A DNA stretch of 42,830 bases from Oscillospiraceae bacterium (GTDB lineage Bacteria; Bacillota; Clostridia; Oscillospirales; Oscillospiraceae). The stretch lies in NCBI GenBank assembly GCA_017452605.1, contig JAFTMB010000005.1:1-42830 (forward strand), in the 5' to 3' direction. Numbering within the stretch: the first letter of the stretch is position 1; each line of letters opens with the position of its first letter. This document shows positions 1-7,700 of the stretch, piece after piece. The translations under genes and the position numbers were made by a program. The notes beneath the pieces were generated by a model, which saw only the letters and a list, made by a program, of their open reading frames with translations, did no database searches and was not told the origin of the DNA.

Positions 1-1727
1 ATCTGGGTACCAATACCGCTACCGGTGACGGCACCAGCGCTGCCTCCCCTCTGGCCGCAGGCACCGCTACTACCAAGACCTTCCAGAATGCTCCTCTGTA
101 CCAGGCTTGGGATAAGATCATCAGAGGCAGCTATACCAACGCTGTTATCGTCTTCACTGATGAATATGTAATTGAGCAGGCACATGGCGCCGTGACTTCT
201 GGTGATGCAGAAGTCGTCTACACCTACAACGGCAGCAGCTATGCCTGGACATTTGCCAACAAGACCATTACTTATACCAGCGTTTACGGTGGCGTTGACT
301 ACCGTGCCACAAACGGCGCGAAAATCCGCTTTGACGGCGCGACATGTTTGAACATGCCCACCGCCACCGTTACTGAGAATATTACCATTCAGGGTTCTAC
401 TCAGGCAGACGGCCGTGACAACTACATTTCTGCGGGCGGCAGAAGCATGACTTTGGGTCAGGGCACTAACTTCCTTAAAGATGGAAACAATAATTACCCG
501 ACCGTTCTGGGTGTTTTCAGATATCGTGGTTTCTATGATGGTTCGGCTACAAGATATGACACGACCACATCCAATATTACTGTAGATGTTGGCGAAGGAA
601 ACAACGTTGGCCCGATTTATGGTGGTTGGGGTGTAGCTGCTGATGCAGTGGGCCATCAGGCTGAAACATTCATCAACATTAAGAGTGGTAATGTAAATGG
701 CTTGATTTGTGGCGATAACGTATCTGGCGGCTTGGCCACTACCGGTAAAATTCATATCAACATCTCCGGCGGTAACATTAACAAAGGCGTTGCGCTTGTA
801 AGCACTGGCTATGCTGCCAGCAACACCGAGACTGGCACCATCACCGTTACTGGTGGTACCTTTAACACCAATTACTCTATCTACAACCGCAAGGGCGGCG
901 ACACCGCGACCAACGCTGGCGCTGCTACCTTCGTAATCGACTGCACCAACTGTGATAACGAGGTTTATCTCGCAGTTAAGACCTGTGCTGGTCGTCAGGG
1001 TCTGAGCGGTTATGTTACTGCTCCTTCTCCCTTCCAGAACACCACTACCGGCACTCGGTACAAGACCATTGCTGAAGCATGTGCAGCTGCAAACAGCGGC
1101 GAAACCATTCAGATGTACGCATCTGCAACCGAGACCAATGTTGTGATTCCTAAGGGTGTTGCCCTGGACGTGAACGGAAACACCCTGACTGCCAATGCAG
1201 TTATCGGCCTGGCCGGCAGCGGTATTTACGGCAGCACTGCTTCCTCCAAGATCGTTGTTCCTCAGGGCAACCTGATCCTGGACGAGACTATTTACACCAA
1301 CGATGCCGGCAACAGCTTCCTGCCTTATTGGGATGCCACCAACAGCTGCTACAAGCTCAGCACCGTTGGCCTGAACACCGACGGCTTTGGCATGACCATC
1401 AGCGAAACTGAAATCAGCTTCAAGTTTGAGCATGCTCTGGCACAGTCCGCCCGTGATGTTATCGGCACCGCAGCTGCTGACAACGGCGTGAAGGTTGCTG
1501 TTCAGCTCAGATGGATGGTTGGCAACAACGAAGCAGTTCAGAACTTCTACTTCAGCGATGCTGACTTTGCTGTCGTTGAAGGCGGCGGTAACTACACCTT
1601 CTCTCTGACCAACTATGCTGAGCTGGGCATTGACGGCGCTACCGTTGAGATTCAGCCCATGGTCGAAACTGACACTGGCGTTGTGTTCTATGGTGAAACC
1701 TGGGTGAACGGTGCAATTGCACAGTAA
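1..1727 (+). CDS. Large secreted beta-helix surface protein, 3' part (5' end outside window)
   Basis: The frame is open from base 3 with no start, so this is the C-terminal 574 residues of a larger protein; the GTG at 192 is internal. About the first 330 residues form one beta-helix-like unit: a start of the GDGTSAASPL type, then ALYxAW-like YQAWDKI, ITYTSVYGGVDYR, TVTENITIQG, LGQGTNF and a run of Asn/Gly/Ser-rich strands. From about base 1030 to the stop lies a second domain (TTTGTRYKTIAEA, then QLRWMVGNNEAVQNFY, and GETWVNG at the end) that recurs at the end of the protein encoded at 4771-9630. No C-terminal membrane helix or sorting signal is present. No catalytic motif was recognised. A 39-residue peptide gene follows 18 bases after the stop. 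The stretch 480-800 is visibly richer in A/T-ending codons than the rest. A structural or adhesive cell-surface role is inferred only. Confidence 0.85.
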   Translation, partial: LGTNTATGDGTSAASPLAAGTATTKTFQNAPLYQAWDKIIRGSYTNAVIVFTDEYVIEQAHGAVTSGDAEVVYTYNGSSYAWTFANKTITYTSVYGGVDYRATNGAKIRFDGATCLNMPTATVTENITIQGSTQADGRDNYISAGGRSMTLGQGTNFLKDGNNNYPTVLGVFRYRGFYDGSATRYDTTTSNITVDVGEGNNVGPIYGGWGVAADAVGHQAETFINIKSGNVNGLICGDNVSGGLATTGKIHINISGGNINKGVALVSTGYAASNTETGTITVTGGTFNTNYSIYNRKGGDTATNAGAATFVIDCTNCDNEVYLAVKTCAGRQGLSGYVTAPSPFQNTTTGTRYKTIAEACAAANSGETIQMYASATETNVVIPKGVALDVNGNTLTANAVIGLAGSGIYGSTASSKIVVPQGNLILDETIYTNDAGNSFLPYWDATNSCYKLSTVGLNTDGFGMTISETEISFKFEHALAQSARDVIGTAAADNGVKVAVQLRWMVGNNEAVQNFYFSDADFAVVEGGGNYTFSLTNYAELGIDGATVEIQPMVETDTGVVFYGETWVNGAIAQ

Positions 1728-1745
1728 TCACAGGAGGACACCGCT

Positions 1746-1865
1746 ATGAAGAAATTTGTTGCACCTGAAGTGGAAGTGTTAAAGCTTGCCACTGAGTCCA
1801 TTCTGGATGTTAACGTTGGTGCGGAGGAAGGCTCCGGCAACTATGTTACCATGCCCGAAGTTTAA
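1746..1865 (+). CDS. Small 39-residue peptide, paired with upstream surface protein
   Basis: A 39-residue ORF starting MKKFVAPEVEVLKLATES and ending YVTMPEV, with a strong AGGAGG ribosome site about 8 bases before the ATG. It sits 18 bases after the stop of the large surface protein and just before an intrinsic terminator, so it is the last gene of that transcript. A second member of the same family (9653-9775) occupies the same place behind the other surface protein that has the same C-terminal domain. The two share MKKF-x-x-PEV-x-VL-x-LATES-x-LDV-x-VG-x-E and diverge afterwards, which supports real coding. There is no signal peptide, membrane segment or cysteine. Short MKKYxxPE-type peptides are frequent in gut Clostridia and some resemble RiPP leader regions, but no modification enzyme is visible here. 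Function unknown. Confidence 0.75.
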   Translation: MKKFVAPEVEVLKLATESILDVNVGAEEGSGNYVTMPEV

Positions 1866-1883
1866 TCTGGGATTGATTTAATG

Positions 1884-1916
1884 AATCCGGCAGCGAGTAA
1901 TCGCTGCCGGATTTTT
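1884..1916 (+). terminator. Intrinsic terminator after the small peptide gene
   Basis: A perfect 13-bp stem (AATCCGGCAGCGA with its complement) closed by a GTAA loop and followed by a T run. It ends the transcript of the left-edge surface protein and its peptide. Confidence 0.9.
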
Positions 1917-1963
1917 ATATGTAAAAAAAGCCAAATTAGAGCCAATATTTTTCCAGTTTGTTG

Positions 1964-1992
1964 TTGACAAGTGAGAATGGTAGGGTTATAAT
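1964..1992 (+). promoter_or_regulatory. Consensus sigma-A promoter for the 812-residue surface protein
   Basis: TTGACA at 1964-1969, a 17-base spacer and TATAAT at 1987-1992: both boxes match consensus exactly. The predicted start lies about 40 bases before the ATG at 2043, which is preceded by AAGGAGAAG. Very strong constitutive-type expression is expected. Confidence 0.9.
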
Positions 1993-2042
1993 AAAAATGC
2001 TTAAAAGCGAAATTATAAAAACCAATGTAAGGAGAAGAAATA

Positions 2043-4481
2043 ATGAAGACTTTTAAGAAGATTCTCATTCCCCTTCTGGTGCTGGCAATGGTTGCATCCT
2101 TCCTGGGTGTAACTGCATCTGCTGATCCTGTAAGTGATCCTCTGGTCATTTACCTGGGCTCTGATGAAGCTGTCGACGGCGACGGCACCAGCGCAAGCTC
2201 CCCCTTGGGCGTAGGCGACGAACTGGACGAGTACATGAATGCTCCCCTGTACCGCGCCTGGTCTCAGATTTTTGCTTCCGGCAAGACTGAGGCTGTCATC
2301 GTTTTCACCGATACTTACACCATTGAAGACGCTGATTCCCATCTCCCCGTCAAGGGTGACTACGATGTGACCTACTACGAGTTCGAGCAGCATCGTGAGA
2401 TCACCATCACTTACACCTCCAAGTGGAACGGTGTTGACTACCGTGAAACCAACGGTGCTAAGCTGACCTTTGGCGGCAAGGCCACTCTGACCTTCCCCAC
2501 CACCACCAAGACCGAAAACCTGACCATCCAGGGCAACCAGAACCTGCAGTCCGGCCGTCACTGCTGGATCGCTGCCGGCTTCTGTGAGCTGTACCTGGGC
2601 AACGGCACCAACTTCCTGCCCTCTGCAGGCGCTGCTACCGAGCTTCCCATGGTCGTTGGCGGCTATCGCCATGGCGGCAACGCTTACGGCGGCGTAACTC
2701 ACAACCAGCAGATTGCTAACGGCAACAAGATCCAGCGCGACTGGACCAAGGTCACTGTTGACCTGGGCGAAGGCAATGAAATGGGCGAGCTGTACGGCGT
2801 TCTGGGCATGGGCTCTCACGCTGCTGCTGCTAACTCCAACATTATCGTCAAGAGCGGTACTGTTAGATCCATCGCTGGCGATATGTGGGGTGGCTTTGCC
2901 AATGCCGGTAACACCGGCGATGTAGCCATCACCATCGAAGGCGGCACTATCTTGGGCCGGATTGCTGCTACCAACAGTGGCTTCGCTACTGAAAACAAGC
3001 CCGTTACCATTACCATTTCCGGCGGCGACCTGACCAACTGCCTCGGCATCGTTGGCAAGAACCCCGCTTCCACCACCCTTCACGAAGCTCCTAAGCTGAC
3101 TGTTGACTGCTCCAACGCTTCTCAGGCAGTTTATGAAGTCGTTTGCGGGAAGTATCTGGACGGCGATCCCATCGCTCCTGCTCAGCAGACCACTGGCACC
3201 ACCGCTGGTACCACCGCTGGCACCACTGCTGGCACCACTGCTGGCACCACCGCTGGCACCACTGCCGGCACCACTGCTGCTACTCAGGCTCCCACCAGAG
3301 TCCCTGCTACTCTGGCTCCCACCAAGCCCATTGAGGACACCCTGAAGGGCCTGCCCGTTGTCTACATCAAGGACGGCGGCACTGGCGACGGCTCCTCCGC
3401 TGCCAACGCTATGGGCTTCGGCGGCGACGGCGACTACGCTTACCAGAATGCAGCTCTGTACAAGGCTTGGGAAAAACTGAAGAACACCGGCGGTATCGTC
3501 GTTGTTTGTGGCCCCTACACTCTGGAAGAGAAGCACAGCAATCCCCAGGCTCGTGCTGGCGATATGGACATCATCATGAACGAGTGGTTCCAGAATCGTG
3601 ACGTCAGCATCCTGTACACCAGCGTTTACGACGGCGTTGACTATCGTCAGACTGCTGATGCTAAGGTCATCTTCAAGGGCAAGGCTTGCCTGACCTTCCC
3701 CACCGCAACCTACACCAAGAACATCACCTTCCAGGGCTCCATCAGTGCTGTTGAAGGTCGTCATACCTGGATTGCTGGTGGCTTCTGCCCCCTGACTCTG
3801 GCAACCGGCACCAAGTTCCTGCCCAATAGCGCCGGCGAACTGCCCTACATCGTAGGCGGTTTCCGTAACGGCAACGGCATCGGTGTTACCACCAACGAGC
3901 TCCACAATTGCGACAGAACCGACATCGTTGTCGATATCGGCAATGAGAACGAAATCGGCCACATCTATGGTATCATTGGTATGCTGTCTCACGCTCCCGT
4001 TGCTGATGCCAACATCACCCTGAGAAGTGGTACCTTCACTGGCCCCATCATCGGCGACTCCTGGGGCGGCGATCCCACCAAGCTGACCAACGCCAACATG
4101 AACATCAAGGTTCTGGGCGGTATTATCAAGGGCGAAATCGCAGCTACCAACAACGGCTTTGCTGCTGACTCCACCAAGAAGGTTAGCATCATGATTGCAG
4201 GCGGCGACCTCACTGATTGCACCGGTATCCTGGCTAAGGGCACCGAATGCAGCCGCAGCGCTCCTGCAAACTTCAAGATCGACTGCACCTATGCTACCGA
4301 CGATCTTTATCAGCTGGTCAAGGCTAAGGCTCCTGCCGGTGTTACCATCGTTGAGCCCGATCCCAACGCTGTAATGCCCGGCACCGGCGACAATGCTGCT
4401 CTGATCCCCGCTATCATCCTGATGGCTGTTTGCTTCGTAGCAGCTTACGCTCTGATCGTTTCCAAGAAGAAGGTTCAGTAA
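2043..4481 (+). CDS. Secreted surface protein with two beta-helix units and C-terminal anchor
   Basis: 812 residues. A signal peptide (Lys-rich start, hydrophobic core, ASA cleavage) covers residues 1 to about 27. Unit 1 (about 35-375) and unit 2 (about 438-765) are paralogous: each begins with a VxYIKDGGxGDG-like strand, then an ALYxAW helix, ITYTSxxxGVDYR, LTFPTxTxTxNxT, and repeating short strands such as NIIVKSGTV and VTITISGGDL, the pattern of a right-handed parallel beta-helix. A GTTA repeat linker (about 381-412) separates them. The C terminus has MPGTGD (from residue 778), a hydrophobic helix of about 20 residues and KKK, like a sortase sorting signal although MPGTG departs from LPxTG. 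It is monocistronic, between its own promoter and terminator. The codon choice is heavily biased, which fits an abundant protein. The role is likely structural or adhesive; no enzyme motif is visible. Confidence 0.85.
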   Translation: MKTFKKILIPLLVLAMVASFLGVTASADPVSDPLVIYLGSDEAVDGDGTSASSPLGVGDELDEYMNAPLYRAWSQIFASGKTEAVIVFTDTYTIEDADSHLPVKGDYDVTYYEFEQHREITITYTSKWNGVDYRETNGAKLTFGGKATLTFPTTTKTENLTIQGNQNLQSGRHCWIAAGFCELYLGNGTNFLPSAGAATELPMVVGGYRHGGNAYGGVTHNQQIANGNKIQRDWTKVTVDLGEGNEMGELYGVLGMGSHAAAANSNIIVKSGTVRSIAGDMWGGFANAGNTGDVAITIEGGTILGRIAATNSGFATENKPVTITISGGDLTNCLGIVGKNPASTTLHEAPKLTVDCSNASQAVYEVVCGKYLDGDPIAPAQQTTGTTAGTTAGTTAGTTAGTTAGTTAGTTAATQAPTRVPATLAPTKPIEDTLKGLPVVYIKDGGTGDGSSAANAMGFGGDGDYAYQNAALYKAWEKLKNTGGIVVVCGPYTLEEKHSNPQARAGDMDIIMNEWFQNRDVSILYTSVYDGVDYRQTADAKVIFKGKACLTFPTATYTKNITFQGSISAVEGRHTWIAGGFCPLTLATGTKFLPNSAGELPYIVGGFRNGNGIGVTTNELHNCDRTDIVVDIGNENEIGHIYGIIGMLSHAPVADANITLRSGTFTGPIIGDSWGGDPTKLTNANMNIKVLGGIIKGEIAATNNGFAADSTKKVSIMIAGGDLTDCTGILAKGTECSRSAPANFKIDCTYATDDLYQLVKAKAPAGVTIVEPDPNAVMPGTGDNAALIPAIILMAVCFVAAYALIVSKKKVQ
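3188..3282 (+). repeat. 12-bp tandem repeat encoding a GTTA linker
   Basis: About seven copies of a 12-base unit (GGCACCACCGCT and close variants) encode a Gly-Thr-Thr-Ala linker between the two beta-helix units. Third-base variants between copies show it is not freshly expanded. Thr-rich linkers of this kind are common O-glycosylation or spacer segments (general knowledge; not shown here). Confidence 0.85.
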
Positions 4482-4513
4482 TCTTTTAGATTGCACTTAA
4501 AACCTAATACGGC

Positions 4514-4545
4514 AAGGCTGCCGGGATTTTCCCGGCAGCCTTTTT
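4514..4545 (+). terminator. Intrinsic terminator of the 812-residue surface protein gene
   Basis: A 13-bp perfect stem (AAGGCTGCCGGGA and its complement), a TTT loop and a T run at 4541-4545. Confidence 0.92.
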
Positions 4546-4625
4546 CTATATTAAATAGGGGAGTGGTGATGTTTGATGGGGGTTATAAGGTGTTCGAAAA
4601 GTGTGAACAAAATTTGTACTTGCGG

Positions 4626-4654
4626 TTGACAAAACATGGTTGTTGGTCTATAAT
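4626..4654 (+). promoter_or_regulatory. Consensus promoter for the 1619-residue surface protein, with long leader
   Basis: TTGACA at 4626-4631, a 17-base spacer and TATAAT at 4649-4654. The predicted start near 4661 rules out the in-frame ATG at 4663 as a normal start and leaves a leader of about 110 bases before the ATG at 4771. The first bases of the leader can form a GCAAG/CTTGC hairpin (4669-4683) that could protect the 5' end of the mRNA. Confidence 0.88.
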
Positions 4655-4770
4655 AAGCTAGTATGAGTGCAAGTATCTCTTGCGAACTGTATTGCTTTGA
4701 CGGAAGTCAGTTTAGGCGAAATTCAACATCTGATTCCGGCAAGCAAAATTCTGTGCAAAGGGGAATATCC

Positions 4771-7700
4771 ATGAAACGTACAGTATCATCCAGCAAAAGA
4801 AGAATACCCTTGTATTCCGTTTTGGTTGCAGTGGTCTTGTTGGCCGTTGTTGCATCCATTATCGGAGTCTCCGCTCCCACGGCTACTGCCGCTACTTATG
4901 ATTCCGGTGCCCGTCAGGCTGCTTACGATTACATGAGCACCATGGCAAGCATCAAGTGGACTGCCGGTGTTACCATTGACTACTCTAGTCAAGCTGGCGC
5001 CGAAGCTTCTTTGAAGTATGTTAAGGGCACTACTTATAAGGGTATGCCTTATAACAACGCTCAGTCCAGCCTTGAGCGGTTCCAGGGCTATTTGTCCAAT
5101 GGTACCTTTACTCCCGCTTCTACTAGCTGGGATAGTGCACCTGGTAACTCCTGCGCTACCTCTATTCGTCATGCCTGGCAGACGATTGATCCTAACATCC
5201 GTTTTGACTCCAGCAAAGACTTGAACCCTGTTTTAGGCCAGGGTGTTCTTGCGCTGGGCGGAATGGATTGGAGCGACTATTCCCTTGCCAATCCTAACAC
5301 CAAAGATGTTAAAACCCGTAATGGCAGTACTAAGGTTTTGGCTGCCTACGCTCAACTTAAAATGGGTGATGCCCTTGTGGTTTACAATGAAGGCGTTGAC
5401 GGTCACTCCTTTATGGTTGTCAGCAATACCGTTGTGTATTCTTCCGGCACTACCATCAACGCAGACAGCAGTAAAGTTGTTGTTCTTGAGCAGAATAGCT
5501 ATTTGAGCGACTCCTCCGATGGTTATAAGACTAGCTGGCGCAATCTTACTTATACCTATAAGGAACTCTGGAGCAGAGGATACCTGCCTGTTACTTGCCA
5601 GGCTTTGTTGGACGACAAGTCTCCTTCTGTTGAGTATAACCTTACCGGCGCCTCTACCTCTGAGGATCTGATTACCTGCAATCTGAAGGGTAATCTTACC
5701 AGCAACTACTTCCTGAAGAGCATCAAGGCTAAGGTCACCAACGCCAACGGCACTGTTGTCGCTTCCGCTGTTGATTATCCCGCTTCCTTCAACGCCACCG
5801 TTGCTGCAAAGAGATATTCCTTTACTTCTCTGGCCAACAGTTTGAATCTTGGCTCTGTTCCTGCCGGTGACTACACACTGACCATTACAGCTCAGTCCGG
5901 CTACAGAGTACGGGAAACTGTTGTTTTCCAGAAGGACTTTACCAAGGAAACCGACATGGTCGTTTTCGTCAAGGACAATGTTGGCTCCGGTACCGGCGAC
6001 GGCAGCAGCTACGAAAATGCCCTGAAGCCTACTTCCGTTGTTACCGCTGGCGCTACCGGCGTATATAACCAGAAGAATACTGCCCTGTATCAGGCATGGA
6101 AGAAGGTTATTAATGCAGGCGTTAACAGCGCAACCATCGTTATCTGTGGCGATTATACCATTACTGATGCCAACTGCTATGTTGGCAGCAGCTCCTGGAG
6201 CAATGCTGATTTCAACTACCAGGACGGCATGAATGGCAATGTTTCCATCACCTATACCAGCGTGTTTGGCGGCAAGGACTACCGCAAGGACGGTGCCTGC
6301 ATCCGTCTGGAGGGCAAGGCTCAGCTGTCCTTCCCCACTGAAACAAAGACCGAAAGCATTGATTTTGTCAGCGCCAACAGAACCGCTGATACCACCATGC
6401 TGTGCGGCAACCATTTCGGTATGTATCTCGGAAAGGATACTACCTTCAATCAGCCCACCACCTTCACGATCTTCGGTGGCAGCCGCAGCAACGCTTCTTC
6501 CAGCGGTACTACCAATGTGACTGTGGATATCGGCGATGAGAATGCTATCGGCGATATTTACGGCCTGAGCAATGGTGGCAACGCACATACCGGCGATTCC
6601 AACATTGTGATTAAGTCCGGCACCATCCTTGGCATTGTCGCCGGCGACAGCAAGATTGATGAGCAAAACGGCCTGACCGGCAATGTCAACATTACCATTG
6701 CAGGCGGCGTTATCAAGAACAATGTTTACGGTGTGACCGGCGGCTTCAGCGATACCGACGGCGAGGTGACCGTTAAGGTTACCGGCGGTACCTTCAGCAA
6801 CTGGGTTAAGGTTATGCCCACTGACGGTTCGATTTACAGCGATAAGTATGCGCCTGCCACTGCTGTTCTGGACCTGAGCGGCGCCAGCGCCTCTGTTGCC
6901 AACGCTGTATCCTCCAAGGCATCCGGCTTTAGCACCAAGAAAGAGCCTCTGGTTGTCTTCATTAAGGACGGCGGCACCGGCGACGGCACTTCTGCAGAAA
7001 GCCCCATGGGCGATATTGCAACCTCCGCCAACTACGCAAACGGCAACGTCAATGCACTGATGAATACCGCTCTTTATCGGGCTTGGGAAAAGTGTATTGC
7101 TGCCGGCGGCGGTACTATCGTTGTCTGCGGTGAGTACACCATCGACGACTCCATGTGCTACATGGAAACCGGCTGGACCAATGCCGATATGAAGTATCTG
7201 GGCGCTCTGAACCCCGATATTACCATTACTTACACCAGCGTTTACAAGAACAACGACTATCGTCTTGTTGGCGCTCAGTTTACCCTGACTCAGCACTCCC
7301 ACCTGATGTTCCCCACTGCTACCGTAACTGAGAACATTAACTTCTCCAACGAGAGCAGAAGCTCTGACCGCAACATTTCCGATCTGGGCGGCAGCTGCTG
7401 CGATCTGTACCTGGGCAGCGACACCCGATTCATTAACAACGCAGCCAACTTCCGCATCATCGGCGGCAGCAGATCCAATGCTTCCGGCGCCGGTGACACC
7501 AACATCACCCTGAACATCGGCGACGGTGAATACAACTGCGTCGGTTCTATCTACGGCCTGAGCGACGGCACCTATTCCCATGCCGGCAATGCAACCATCA
7601 ACATTATCAGCGGTACTGTTCTGGGCAATGTTGTTGGCGATGGCTATTCCATCGGCACTTCCGGTGATGTGGAGATCAACATTTCCGGCGGTAGTGTTAA

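Noticed and set aside
3188-3282. The 12-bp array as a CRISPR or origin iteron set.
   Set aside because: It is in frame, encodes a Gly-Thr-Thr-Ala linker and has no spacers.
4663-4770. In-frame ATG at 4663 as the start of the giant fusion protein.
   Set aside because: It lies about 9 bases after the -10 box at the predicted transcription start, has no ribosome site, and would place 36 polar residues before a normal signal peptide. ATG 4771 with AAAGGGG is the better start.
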